A stretch of DNA of 35,257 bases from RQOF01 sp964461135 (lineage in GTDB: Bacteria > Calditrichota > Calditrichia > RBG-13-44-9). Positions 1 through 9,484 of this stretch are shown here, in pieces. The notes under the pieces are model-generated. The model saw nothing but the letters and a program-made list of their open reading frames with translations, made no database searches and was not told the origin of the DNA. The position numbers and the translations under genes are program-made. The first letter of the stretch is position 1; each line of letters begins with the position of its first letter. The stretch lies in NCBI GenBank assembly GCA_964461135.1, contig CAYWTB010000043.1:1-35257 (forward strand), read 5' to 3'.

Positions 1-35
1 GTCTACGTAGTGTAATTAATTCATGAACTGAGTCA

Positions 36-3000
36 TTAACTAAGAAACGCGGCGTGTAATTCCTCGTATATCTTTTTTATTTGCGGGAATTTCTCGCTTG
101 GAAGATCTTCGTTTTTGAAATAACTATTTAAAGTTTCAGCTTTCGCTTTTTCAGCTATATCCAAAGAGGCAAAATTCTGACGGTTTTCCTCTTCAAATAT
201 TTTAATTGCTGCATAATTTTTATATTGGTGTTTTATAAAGTCAACGAGATCCTTACATCGATCGTTGTTTTCTTTATTTATTTTTTGATCTTGAATTACT
301 CTTTCAAATAATTTTTTTGGATCACGAATGTCAAGAAACTCCTTGAAAATTTTTACTAATTCATGAAAATGGATGCCATAGGGAGTTGTTCCATAATATT
401 TTTCATCAAAATCGGAATAGAATTTTAGTTTTTCACTAAATCTTGTTTTAATTTCTTCAAATAAAACCCCCGCATCATTTCTCTCTCGCAGATCCTCATT
501 AAATATCTGACGGTAAGCATCTCTTACGTCACGAATTAAATCCATTCCTACTTCTTCGATAGACAAAATGTCAAGAGCCGATCTTTCATTACTTTTGAGT
601 GCATATCCTACAAATTGAACAAGATCAATAGGATCATTTCGCCATTCAAATTTTCGTTTATTTTTCTTGGCTAAATTGAGTAAGATATCAATAGTTGAGG
701 TATCCTTCCATCCGTAAGGAGGTTGTTGAAATTGTTTTATCGCATCATCTACAGTAATTGAACCGCCAAACTGGTCAAGATGACCATTTACCAGATCCTC
801 TGCTTCTGTAAGGGATTTATCTATAGTTGTTTGTTTACTGGCTGCGGATTTTTTTAGCTCATCATTCGTTTTCGCCGGGGCTAGATGATTTTTTTTATAA
901 ATCTCTTTTAGATGTATTTGTAAAGCTTCATCAAATCTTTTTCCGGGCTCTTTAACTTTAATCTCATCCGGATTAATAACTTGATTAGCAGAAATAAACG
1001 AAGTATCAGCAAATTTTATTTCAAATTTTTTAATAAGATCACGTAATTTATTGGCATTTTGTGAGCCGAATTTTTCGATGGTTACTTTACGAGTCCCAAT
1101 TGCCGAATCAAAACTTTGCCGGATATACTTTTTGGTTTTAACATACTGTTCAAATTCACGCCTTAAACTTTCATCCTTGTAAAACCACTCATGTATGCAA
1201 ACCACCAAATCGTGCTTATGAACCTGCATGGCCTTAATGGCAGTTTCAGTATTATCATAAGCAGTAATAATTAGCGAGATATCTCCTTTGGTGAAGATTT
1301 CTTTATTATCTACATTCAGTGATAGCGTAAAAGAATTATTACCAAATGATACTTTTCGTTGAATGTTTAATTTATTTCGCAGAACATCTTCATATAATGC
1401 GGTTAGTCTGTCCTCAAGTGTTAAAGTCGTATTTTGAATTAGATTGGCTACATCGATTTCATCTTCCTTGTAAAATCGATAAATTCCATTTTCCTCATTG
1501 ATAATATTTTTTCCAACAAGCTTGTCTAATACTTTTTGAATTTTATTTTGTAGCTCTAAACGATTGCTATCTGGTTGATCCATTAATAAAATTGTCAGAT
1601 TATCTATATTGGGTGGAAAGGTTAGCATTTTGGTTTCGCTTAAATTTGCAACCATGAAAAGGGCATTCACTACTTTTTTAGCGAAGAGATCACTTTTAAC
1701 TTCATTAAGACTCCAGGCTCTTTCAATAATTCTTCTGGCATGATGTGTCAAATTTCGAGAAAACAGTTCATTAAATAATGCATCGAATGGGATGAAAACT
1801 CCTACATCATCATCCTTGAATTTTTTGACAGTGAAATGGGTTATTGCTAATACAGATCGTTCGTTATCTTTTACTTCTTTTATAACATATTCCAGGTTAC
1901 TGAATGATTCGAATACATCAGCAATCAAACGGAATTGATATGGCACAAAAGGATACGCCATTAAAAAATCATCTCGACCCTCGTAACCTTTATATAAGTC
2001 ATGTAAGAAAACATATTGATTAGATATGGCGTCTTTATTTTTACTATAAAATTCAGTCAAATATGCGATAGCAGATGAATCTTTATCTAATATTCTTTTT
2101 TGGGTAATATAAGCCGCGTCTTGGCTTTCCAAAGACACTCTGGTTTCAAATCTTCCTAAAATTTTACCAAAATCCTCACCTTTGATGTCGGTATAGTCAA
2201 TTAGTTGCTCCAATACCTGTTGTGCTGTGCAAGCAATCCAAATTTTGTTATTGCATTTCGATCCAATTTCCTCAATGATTGTTTGTAGGTTTAATAGCAA
2301 ATTTGTGTTTTTGCCAATATACTGACTTATTTCGTCTATGATAAAAATTAGTTTATAGTCCTCTGGTTGCTTTTCAAGGTGCTGGTTAAATTCCGGAATC
2401 AGGCTGTCTGTTATGGTGATATCATCAGGATCCTTTAGTTTCGAACGAAGTGACTCAATATCCAAATCAGTGTCATATTTCTTGGCAATTTGAAGAACAT
2501 CATTAAGTTTCAGGGAGGCCAAAGTTGTGGCATTAGTATCCCATGATTTCCCAAATTTACCCTGAATATCTTTTTTGAATTTATTAAATACCCCCAATTC
2601 ATCAAGATGCTTTTCTAATAAAAATGCCAAAGGAATACTGGTAGGATTATATCCTCTAAATGCATTGAATTGATTATAAAATATTTTGGTAATTTTTTCC
2701 TTGTCATCTTTTTGTCCTGCAACAGCATCAATGTTAAAAATTATTGTATCAATTTTTGAATTTTCAATCTTTCTTTTTAAATCGTTAATTTTAGGCACAG
2801 TGGCATCTGAGAGCGGATCACCTATATCCTGAACATTTTTTATAAAATGATCAAAGGCTTTTTCAGAAGTATTTGGATGCAGACAATAATAAACATATTT
2901 AATGAAGTGAGACTTTCCAGAACCGTAATATCCATTAATCCAAATTCCTGTTTTATCCTGCTGCTGAAATAAAAAATTATACAGGAATCTGTACAGGTTA

Positions 3001-3140
3001 TCGATTAAATCCTGAGTAAATACATATTCCTCGATTTCGGTATTAATCGTTTCAGTATCCTGTTTACTGACAACTACCGCCGGATTAATAGTTCTCTCGA
3101 TTGATTTGCTGAATAAATTCTTAATTTTCATTGGTCCCAT
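36..3140 (-). CDS. brxC: BREX P-loop ATPase BrxC (PglY-like)
   Basis: BrxC is the large ATPase of BREX phage-defence systems; it is cytoplasmic and needed for both host methylation and phage exclusion. Seen: the N-terminus reads IKNLFSKSIERTINPAVVV, the typical BrxC opening, followed by Walker A GYYGSGKSHF (residues 70-79) and a Walker B LIFIIDE at 264-270. At 1,034 residues it is slightly shorter than many BrxC proteins. The start is an ATG 3 nt after the brxB stop, with GAGAG as a weak Shine-Dalgarno; an in-frame ATG three codons in (MKIKNLF) is an alternative. The gene is complete but is the last one in the window on this strand, so the methyltransferase PglX, the phosphatase-like PglZ and the protease or helicase component should lie beyond base 1. 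Confidence 0.93.
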   Translation of the reverse strand: MGPMKIKNLFSKSIERTINPAVVVSKQDTETINTEIEEYVFTQDLIDNLYRFLYNFLFQQQDKTGIWINGYYGSGKSHFIKYVYYCLHPNTSEKAFDHFIKNVQDIGDPLSDATVPKINDLKRKIENSKIDTIIFNIDAVAGQKDDKEKITKIFYNQFNAFRGYNPTSIPLAFLLEKHLDELGVFNKFKKDIQGKFGKSWDTNATTLASLKLNDVLQIAKKYDTDLDIESLRSKLKDPDDITITDSLIPEFNQHLEKQPEDYKLIFIIDEISQYIGKNTNLLLNLQTIIEEIGSKCNNKIWIACTAQQVLEQLIDYTDIKGEDFGKILGRFETRVSLESQDAAYITQKRILDKDSSAIAYLTEFYSKNKDAISNQYVFLHDLYKGYEGRDDFLMAYPFVPYQFRLIADVFESFSNLEYVIKEVKDNERSVLAITHFTVKKFKDDDVGVFIPFDALFNELFSRNLTHHARRIIERAWSLNEVKSDLFAKKVVNALFMVANLSETKMLTFPPNIDNLTILLMDQPDSNRLELQNKIQKVLDKLVGKNIINEENGIYRFYKEDEIDVANLIQNTTLTLEDRLTALYEDVLRNKLNIQRKVSFGNNSFTLSLNVDNKEIFTKGDISLIITAYDNTETAIKAMQVHKHDLVVCIHEWFYKDESLRREFEQYVKTKKYIRQSFDSAIGTRKVTIEKFGSQNANKLRDLIKKFEIKFADTSFISANQVINPDEIKVKEPGKRFDEALQIHLKEIYKKNHLAPAKTNDELKKSAASKQTTIDKSLTEAEDLVNGHLDQFGGSITVDDAIKQFQQPPYGWKDTSTIDILLNLAKKNKRKFEWRNDPIDLVQFVGYALKSNERSALDILSIEEVGMDLIRDVRDAYRQIFNEDLRERNDAGVLFEEIKTRFSEKLKFYSDFDEKYYGTTPYGIHFHELVKIFKEFLDIRDPKKLFERVIQDQKINKENNDRCKDLVDFIKHQYKNYAAIKIFEEENRQNFASLDIAEKAKAETLNSYFKNEDLPSEKFPQIKKIYEELHAAFLS

Positions 3141-3143
3141 CTC

Positions 3144-3737
3144 TCATTTATTGATTAGCGTAGCTCTATATATATTTTCATCATTAAGAATATTAAATAA
3201 ATGATAGTTTTTGTTTTCATATTTACCTGGGAAAAAAGTGATCAGTTTATATCCGCCGGCAAGAAAACGTTCATAATTTTTTAAAAATTCACTGGTTCTT
3301 AAATAAGGGAAAATCGATCCGAATCCGTGAACCATTAAATAAACCTTTTTATATTTACTTGGTAAATTGAAATGTTTGAGGGCTTTGGTATCTAGGTATT
3401 CGAAGAATTCAGGACTAATTGCTTTTTCTTTTAATAATTTTTCCATTCCATCTGGATCGGTCTCTTCCTGATTTATAATCATATCAAAAAGTGATTCATC
3501 TCCAAACATTTGTTCTTTAAGAAATGATATAAACTCATGGAAAATGTTAATTATTAGACAGTCGATATAATTATCCGGGCGAATGAGTCGTTCCTTTAAA
3601 TCCTCAATTTCTTCCCTAATTTGATATTCTTTCGTTGGATCATATGTATAGATATATGACGGGAAGAAAAGTGTTCCAGTTTCTGGATCTTGAAAATCTT
3701 TATTCGATAATTCCTCAAAAAGATCTGCTATTGTCAT
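3144..3737 (-). CDS. brxB: BREX protein BrxB (DUF1788)
   Basis: BrxB is a small core BREX protein of the DUF1788 family; its biochemical role is not settled. Seen: 197 residues, with the family's characteristic stretch near residues 25-70 (a YTYDPTKEYQIREEIEDLKE block, then an acidic LIINIFHEFISFL helix) and a VYLMVHGFGSIFPYLR strand-loop near 131-146, matching the 'nvG.v.P.lR' feature of DUF1788. The ATG overlaps the end of brxA by 4 nt (ATGA), so the two are translationally coupled, and brxC begins 3 nt after its stop. Order brxA-brxB-brxC is that of type 1 and several other BREX types; the type cannot be decided without the genes to the left. Confidence 0.9.
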   Translation of the reverse strand: MTIADLFEELSNKDFQDPETGTLFFPSYIYTYDPTKEYQIREEIEDLKERLIRPDNYIDCLIINIFHEFISFLKEQMFGDESLFDMIINQEETDPDGMEKLLKEKAISPEFFEYLDTKALKHFNLPSKYKKVYLMVHGFGSIFPYLRTSEFLKNYERFLAGGYKLITFFPGKYENKNYHLFNILNDENIYRATLINK

Positions 3738-4375
3738 TTGTATAAGTCCAATATTTGTTCACGTCGGTTTTGGGGTAATAAACATAATTCTAGAAACCAG
3801 GGATCATCTTGTTTAACAAAAAAAAGCCAAAAGGAATCAGGGGCTTCCATTGGAGTAATTTTATTTTTCCTAAGAATGCCACTTTCGCGCAGAATTCTAA
3901 TTATTACGGTAGCTGCTTTAATACGGGTAGTTTCTGACCATTTATCAATTTCAGTTTCAAATTGGGCTTTTTTATCAAAAAAATACAATACATCTTCTTT
4001 AACAATAAACAGATCCAATGCACGCCATTTTTCAAGTACAACCTCAGTCTGAAAATCAAAGAGTATTGGAGTTGCTTTAAGACATATATAAAAAAGTGTT
4101 ATTTTCTGTTCATTTTCGTCATTCTCTTTAAGCCACGTCCAAATATCTGGTCGGACAGCCTTATTTCTTCTCCTCAATTCAGTAATTATCCTAGTTCTTG
4201 AAGCTAGGGAATTCGTTTTTAAAATATTGCTATTATCAATTGCTTCATTCAAATCTGAAATTCGAGACTCAATCAAAAAATCAATGACCGACATGGTCTC
4301 ATGAAGTAAGAGTCCACCTGCAGTCAATGAGATGGCATATTCTGTTCGTAAATTATCTTTGACTTTCTTAGTCAA
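3734..4375 (-). CDS. brxA: BREX protein BrxA (DUF1819)
   Basis: BrxA (DUF1819) is a small helical DNA-binding BREX component. Seen: 213 residues with the family's opening (YAISLTAGGLLLHETMSVID at 13-32), an N-rich turn followed by an SLASRTRIITELRRRN helix, and a conserved ETRIKAA-type helix near residue 147. The frame opens at a TTG, not an ATG; the first in-frame ATG is about 27 codons in and would remove the conserved N-terminus, so the TTG start is preferred. Its ribosome-binding site is weak (a GGG about 7 nt upstream). It sits 68 bp after the SpoVG-like gene, the largest gap between 36 and 10431, so BREX translation or transcription may be set separately here. Overlaps brxB by 4 nt. Confidence 0.9.
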   Translation of the reverse strand: MTKKVKDNLRTEYAISLTAGGLLLHETMSVIDFLIESRISDLNEAIDNSNILKTNSLASRTRIITELRRRNKAVRPDIWTWLKENDENEQKITLFYICLKATPILFDFQTEVVLEKWRALDLFIVKEDVLYFFDKKAQFETEIDKWSETTRIKAATVIIRILRESGILRKNKITPMEAPDSFWLFFVKQDDPWFLELCLLPQNRREQILDLYK

Positions 4376-4443
4376 CTTTTTACCCGTTGATAATACAAAT
4401 ATCCATTATTCGTTATTAAACTTAGGCAATATAATAAATGCTT
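4376..4443 (-). promoter_or_regulatory. Possible BREX promoter/leader gap
   Basis: A 68-bp, very AT-rich gap separates the SpoVG-like gene from brxA. On the minus strand a TTGCCT hexamer is followed by TAT-rich sequence, but spacing to any -10-like hexamer is poor. It is the only place within the downstream block where a separate BREX promoter could sit; the assignment is weak. Confidence 0.2.
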
Positions 4444-4731
4444 TTAAAAGGGTACTTCATCTGAACTATCTTCCACATCTAGACTTGATCCTATCCCTCC
4501 ATATTCATTAAGTGCCATTTCGTTGAGTTTGTCAGATAATTCGCGCGGCATTTTCACCTTATCATACCAGTTTCCATCTTTGCCCTGCTCTCGAGGGAAA
4601 CTGACAAAGAGACCATTAGAACCATCAACTATTTTAAAACCTTTTATGGTAATGCCTTCCTCGGTAACTAAGTCAAAAAACGCTTTAGTTCTGGTACTTC
4701 CCTCAAAAGTTCTCATATCTACAATTTTCAT
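4444..4731 (-). CDS. SpoVG-like nucleic-acid-binding protein with SSB-like acidic tip
   Basis: A 95-residue SpoVG-family protein. SpoVG is a small DNA/RNA-binding protein known from sporulation, virulence and cell-envelope regulation in Firmicutes and spirochaetes. Seen: the SpoVG core, with FKIVDGSNGLFVSFPREQG at about 33-51 (compare VIDGNNGLFVAMPS in classical SpoVG) and a C-terminal helix PRELSDKLNEMALNEY. After the core comes a disordered acidic tail ending DVEDSSDEVPF. This is strikingly like the C-terminal tip of bacterial SSB (acidic run then I/V-P-F), which recruits RecQ, RecO, RecG and other partners. The gene overlaps the coiled-coil gene by ATGA and sits two genes from a RecQ-family helicase, so a partner role is a reasonable inference. 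It is not a normal SSB because no OB-fold SSB sequence is visible. Confidence 0.85.
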   Translation of the reverse strand: MKIVDMRTFEGSTRTKAFFDLVTEEGITIKGFKIVDGSNGLFVSFPREQGKDGNWYDKVKMPRELSDKLNEMALNEYGGIGSSLDVEDSSDEVPF

Positions 4732-5315
4732 ACTTTTTTCCCTCCGAAGGTATGAGTATGGGCATGGTTTTCAAGCTTTTTCATACGATTTTCAAACTCT
4801 CCCAATTGATTTTTGAACTTTTCTATAATCGTATGTTCTAAGATCTCTTTTTGACTTTTCTTAAGCTCACCGATAACATTTTTATGTTCTTGGATTAGTT
4901 TGGAAAAGCTATCCTCAGCATTTTTTTGTATACTCTTTATTTTATCTAATTCATTATATATTTCCAATATTTCTTTTGACTTTTTATCAATCGAACTAAT
5001 TAATTCGCCAACTCCCTTATCATATTTATATTGAAGTTTCTCAAGTTCTGTATTTTTTATGTCATATGTCGAATCCCATTTCTTTTTTTCTGAATCGTAA
5101 TCTTCCTTTAATCCGGATAATAATTTTTCTGTCTTAATTTTTAAGGTTTCAAGTCCCTTTATTAGAGCATTTTTGATTTCATCAACTTTCTGATCCAGTC
5201 CTTTCTGCATGACTTTAACTTTAGAAAATTCGTTCTCAACATTTTTATATAATTCTGAAGATTTAGAAATAAGGTTTTCCATATTCTGAGTGATTTCACT
5301 AAATTTCTCGTCCAT
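4728..5315 (-). CDS. Coiled-coil protein of unknown function
   Basis: I do not recognise a family. The 195-residue product is almost entirely charged and predicted helical: long E/K/L/I-rich heptad-like stretches run from about residue 5 to 180, with no signal peptide, membrane segment or cysteines. The C-terminus is histidine-rich (HAHTHTFGGKKV). Such proteins usually act as oligomerising scaffolds. It is tightly coupled on both sides: its ATG shares one base with the stop of the methyltransferase-RecQ gene (TGATG) and its stop overlaps the SpoVG-like start (ATGA). That makes it part of a four-gene unit, and a structural link between helicase and SpoVG-like protein is a possibility, not a demonstrated role. 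Confidence 0.8.
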   Translation of the reverse strand: MDEKFSEITQNMENLISKSSELYKNVENEFSKVKVMQKGLDQKVDEIKNALIKGLETLKIKTEKLLSGLKEDYDSEKKKWDSTYDIKNTELEKLQYKYDKGVGELISSIDKKSKEILEIYNELDKIKSIQKNAEDSFSKLIQEHKNVIGELKKSQKEILEHTIIEKFKNQLGEFENRMKKLENHAHTHTFGGKKV

Positions 5316-8300
5316 CAGGCTTTTATTCTCCCAAATTGATCAAACAATTTGTTTAATGTAGACATTTGATAATTTATCAGATCCAGACTAATAGTATTTT
5401 CCAGAGTTAAGAAATCCTCTGAGTAACTGGAGGAAAAAACTTTAAGATTATGCAGATAATCGTCAAATTTTATAGCAGAAAATTGCTCGTAATACAATTC
5501 ATCTAAAGCAATATTTAGATTATAATTAAACCACAAGATAACTTTTTGTATGATCCTAATATCCTCTTGATAAGCATCTAAGAATATTCTTATTCGATTA
5601 TTAAAACCTTCAAAATTGCCATCTAAATGTTGAGTTAGTGCTAAAATAAAATTTGTTGCAGGATTCTGAGCTTCTCCAATCTGTTCAAGCCAGGCATTTG
5701 AAATGGTCTCACCAAGATTAATAAAATTTTGTAGAATGATTTGATTTCCTAGGTCTAACAATTTGTCCAGATTATTTACTAAAAAGGACTTATCTTTAGA
5801 GACCGCATTAAAAATTTCTCTTAAATCTTTAACAAATAATTTTTCTTCTAATCCTGCAGTGATATCCTCCGCTTTTTGATCCCAGGAATTGATAAACCCA
5901 CAATTATCACAATAATTACATCTGACGCTATCATCCATTCTTGCAGCCTCTGAAGCAAAAACAGATAGAATATGAGCTCTTCGACACATTTTCTTATAGC
6001 TAGATTTTTCTTCATCAAAGGGGGATAATCTGGCATACTCGACCATGTTTTTCAGCATTTGATACTGTGATTGCTTCCACTCCATTACTTTATCAAAATC
6101 ATCAGCTTTTTCAACCATCGTTTGAAGCATCTGTTTATTAAGTTTAATTTCATAACCAAAATTTTCTCTATAATTAAAGCTTATGTCAAAATCATCCCTT
6201 TCGTTCAAAAGATTAAAAAATTGAACAACTTCATCAATTAAAATTTCTTCATTCTGCTTTCTTCTTAATCTCTGGACATACTCAGCAATATCAAAATCTG
6301 ACCATTGATTATTTGGTTTTGCATTTAAAATAGTGGGATAAACCTTACTTAAAAGATCGATATGTTCAGAAATAATTTCATTATTTGTAGATTCCTTTAT
6401 TTCTTTCAAAGTAACTTTTCTCTTGATTTTTATTTTCAAGTAGGTAGAAGCAAAATCTTCAATAAATTTCAACGTGTACAACGTTTCAATTATTAGCTGT
6501 TCATTTATTTTTGTAGCTTCTCGTCCAGGATATCCTAATTCTGAAGTAATGAAGTCTTTCAAATAATCCTTTTTTAAATAGGTCCAAGGAAAAGATTTTT
6601 CATCATTTGATTTCTTCTTTAGATAATCAAAACTAACCTGAAGTTCCTCTTGAGTCGGATACCCTGATTCAATAAAATAAATTTGTTTAGCATAATCGCA
6701 TTTACGTTTACGATTATATTGGCAACCAATATAATAGTATTTATCTGTTCTGCTATTTAACTTAAAACACTCAGGAATTCCCTGATCCGTTTGAATGCTT
6801 TCCAAATATTTGTCACATTCTTTTGTTGGTGGTTCCCATAATAAAATACAATGTGAATGAGTACGATCCCTTCCTGCTCTACCAATTTGCTGGAAATAGG
6901 CTTCGAGAGATCCTGGGAAACCGAAATGAATGATAAATCTAATATCTGGCTTATCAATTCCCATCCCAAAACCTTTTGTTGTGCACAACCACTTAGTATT
7001 TCCCTCGATAAATTCCTGCTGTGTTTTGGTTTTTATAACCTCCCATTCTTTTTCTAATCTTTCTTTATCATAATACTTTATACCTTTCCTGTACCCAGGG
7101 GAAGCATACCAAGGTTTACAATTATAGCCTTTTGATTGTAAATATTCCGCAAGCCATTTGGCACCTTCACCTTCTCGACATCTATCAGAATTGAATGGTA
7201 TTTTGTCATTTGCTGGTTGTGGATCAGCATAAATAGTAAAAATCAATCCAGATAAATCCCTAATATTTTGATTCTGAAATCTTAAAGGTAAGATATTTTT
7301 TATCGTGTATTCTAAAATGTCGTGTCGCATTGTCCCGACCGGAAAATTATGCGATATAAAATGTTCCTCACCTTCATCTGATTTTTCAGAACGATACTTA
7401 ACAGAATATGTATCCTTAGCTGAATCATAATTTAAATTAATCACTTCTAGACTTAATTCTTTTCTGTCAACTATGCGATGTACTAAATCTGTCTCTGCGA
7501 CCATTCGTAATTGAGCTAAAACATCTTGTTGAACTTTTTCAGAAGCAGTTGCGGTTAAAGCAATTATGGGAGGATGAGAATTATCAATATGAGGCAGCCC
7601 TTTTTGTCTTTCTTCCAAACGAGCATAAGCTGGTCTAAAATCATGTCCCCATTCGGAGATACAATGGGCTTCATCAATCGGAAAATAATTTATATTAATT
7701 CCTTTATCTATCAAAGCAGTAAGCTCTTTTTGGAAAGTTTTTTGTTGTAGTCTTTCCGGAGCTACATATAAAATTTTGAGATGCCCTTTACGAAATCGCT
7801 CCAGAACAAATTTCTTTTCTTCTAGGGGCATTCCGCTATGGATCCGATCCACAAAATCAAAACCATAACGCTCCCTTAAATTATAAACCTGATCATCCAT
7901 TAAACTTTTTAAGGGAGATACAATTAAGGATACTCCAGGCTTTAGCAAGGCTGGCAATTGAAAAGTTATAGACTTACCTCCTCCAGTGGCGAGAATACCA
8001 AGAACATTTTGATTTTCAAGGACTTTCTTTAGAATTTCGAATTGTCCCTCATAAAATTCGTTGAACTGGAAAAATCTCCATAAAAAGTATCTAACATTTT
8101 TCTCATCAACATCCTTAAACTTAGTTAGTCCCCTTGGTTCAATAATTTCAGATCTGTTTTTTACTATGGTTTTATGAGGAAGAACTGTTAAAGCTTTTTT
8201 AATATTTGAAGATTGCCCCCAGTTAATATCCTCAATTTGCACATCAATAACTTCAAGAATATCTCCAAAATGATGTTTGGGAATTTCATAATATTTTGGG

Positions 8301-9484
8301 ATTTTAAACAAAAAAATTTCTGATCTCGCTGTTTGGTCACAGATTTTATAATAATAATGGTTCTGATCATTAGGTTTTGTAAGCTTTCCTGATACAATTT
8401 CAAAAATCGTAGAAACTGAATCATTTTTGCCATTGTTTGATAAATCTGTTAGATTGCTATAGCCGTTTATTTTAGAATTAAATTCTAAAGATATTTTTGA
8501 AAATATTACATAACTCCATTTTAGCTTTTCATTTCTATCCCCTTCATCTATTTCATGCATAAACAATTTCATTGTCTGGGGGATATTCAAATTTTCTCTC
8601 CTAAAACTGTAGCATTTTCTGCAACCATTAGAGTGGCCATTGATCTTACCACATGGACTGATAACATGGATATCACTTCGCTTCTGCACCTCATGATGGA
8701 TACTTCTCAAACGGAGTGTATCCTTCATTAAAGCTGTCTCAATAAGAATTAAATGAGATGTTCTCTTCATCTCATTTGCTATTTTATGGATTAATTCAAA
8801 TGTTTGCTTTTCTGAAGGAAATTCACATAAAGCATTAGATATAAGAATGACATCGTAATTACCAATGTTAAAGGAATCCAATCCATTTACAAGAACATCA
8901 CCATGAATAGGGATATTAATGTCGATTTTAGATTTATCAATATTTAATAAGTCTTGAATATCTTTAAAGACACTAATATTTGACTCATATTTTTCTATTC
9001 CATCTATTTCAAGTAAGGGTAATTTCTCATATTTCAAACCATATAGTTTTAAAACATTAGTCAGGATTTCCCATAAATCCTGTAATGCCCAGGCACTTGT
9101 CCCTACTGCAGACCCTATATCTAACATTTTAATTTTTTTTTCTGAAAAGCTAATTCTACCCAAACGAAATAATTCTAAAACCATCAATTGAATCTTATAC
9201 AAATTGTTAGGCAGATAATAGGCCGCGTAATACTCCGCAAAATATTTATCATCATAAGTAGAAAAATTCTTTTTGTAGAAATTTGATGAAAGAGATTTGA
9301 TAAACTGGGGGTTGGAGCGCCAATTTTTAGGTAATCTTTCATCAAGGACGGTATCAACTGCTATTTGGATAGTTGGGGACGTAAAAGCCCGATCGCCCGG
9401 GGCAATTATATTTTTTACAAGATCATAAATATAAGCTATTTGTGTTTCAGGAATTAAATCAGTCTTAAATAGATTTAAACCCAT
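5315..9484 (-). CDS. Rsm22-like methyltransferase fused to RecQ-family helicase
   Basis: A 1,389-residue fusion. Residues ~50-335 resemble Rsm22/METTL17-type class I methyltransferases: SAM motif I MLDIGSAVGTSAWAL (120-134), the acidic residue of the next strand near 160, and a cysteine cluster C278-x9-C288-x2-C291 placed like the family's Cys-rich insertion, before EKLKWSYVIFSK. Residues ~450-1200 form a RecQ-type superfamily 2 helicase: Walker A ATGGGKS (499-505), DEAH box (604-607), ALTATAS (642-648), FGMGIDKPDIRF and motif VI QQIGRAGRD (865-873). A RecQ-Ct-like zinc site is C1167, C1189, C1192, C1195; three extra cysteines (906, 921, 929) could form a second site. The region between the two RecA lobes (~685-760) is longer than in ordinary RecQ. 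The last ~190 residues are helical and unassigned. Start and stop both overlap neighbours by 1 nt. The helicase call is firm; the Rsm22 assignment is from remembered family features. Confidence 0.88.
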   Translation of the reverse strand: MGLNLFKTDLIPETQIAYIYDLVKNIIAPGDRAFTSPTIQIAVDTVLDERLPKNWRSNPQFIKSLSSNFYKKNFSTYDDKYFAEYYAAYYLPNNLYKIQLMVLELFRLGRISFSEKKIKMLDIGSAVGTSAWALQDLWEILTNVLKLYGLKYEKLPLLEIDGIEKYESNISVFKDIQDLLNIDKSKIDINIPIHGDVLVNGLDSFNIGNYDVILISNALCEFPSEKQTFELIHKIANEMKRTSHLILIETALMKDTLRLRSIHHEVQKRSDIHVISPCGKINGHSNGCRKCYSFRRENLNIPQTMKLFMHEIDEGDRNEKLKWSYVIFSKISLEFNSKINGYSNLTDLSNNGKNDSVSTIFEIVSGKLTKPNDQNHYYYKICDQTARSEIFLFKIPKYYEIPKHHFGDILEVIDVQIEDINWGQSSNIKKALTVLPHKTIVKNRSEIIEPRGLTKFKDVDEKNVRYFLWRFFQFNEFYEGQFEILKKVLENQNVLGILATGGGKSITFQLPALLKPGVSLIVSPLKSLMDDQVYNLRERYGFDFVDRIHSGMPLEEKKFVLERFRKGHLKILYVAPERLQQKTFQKELTALIDKGININYFPIDEAHCISEWGHDFRPAYARLEERQKGLPHIDNSHPPIIALTATASEKVQQDVLAQLRMVAETDLVHRIVDRKELSLEVINLNYDSAKDTYSVKYRSEKSDEGEEHFISHNFPVGTMRHDILEYTIKNILPLRFQNQNIRDLSGLIFTIYADPQPANDKIPFNSDRCREGEGAKWLAEYLQSKGYNCKPWYASPGYRKGIKYYDKERLEKEWEVIKTKTQQEFIEGNTKWLCTTKGFGMGIDKPDIRFIIHFGFPGSLEAYFQQIGRAGRDRTHSHCILLWEPPTKECDKYLESIQTDQGIPECFKLNSRTDKYYYIGCQYNRKRKCDYAKQIYFIESGYPTQEELQVSFDYLKKKSNDEKSFPWTYLKKDYLKDFITSELGYPGREATKINEQLIIETLYTLKFIEDFASTYLKIKIKRKVTLKEIKESTNNEIISEHIDLLSKVYPTILNAKPNNQWSDFDIAEYVQRLRRKQNEEILIDEVVQFFNLLNERDDFDISFNYRENFGYEIKLNKQMLQTMVEKADDFDKVMEWKQSQYQMLKNMVEYARLSPFDEEKSSYKKMCRRAHILSVFASEAARMDDSVRCNYCDNCGFINSWDQKAEDITAGLEEKLFVKDLREIFNAVSKDKSFLVNNLDKLLDLGNQIILQNFINLGETISNAWLEQIGEAQNPATNFILALTQHLDGNFEGFNNRIRIFLDAYQEDIRIIQKVILWFNYNLNIALDELYYEQFSAIKFDDYLHNLKVFSSSYSEDFLTLENTISLDLINYQMSTLNKLFDQFGRIKA

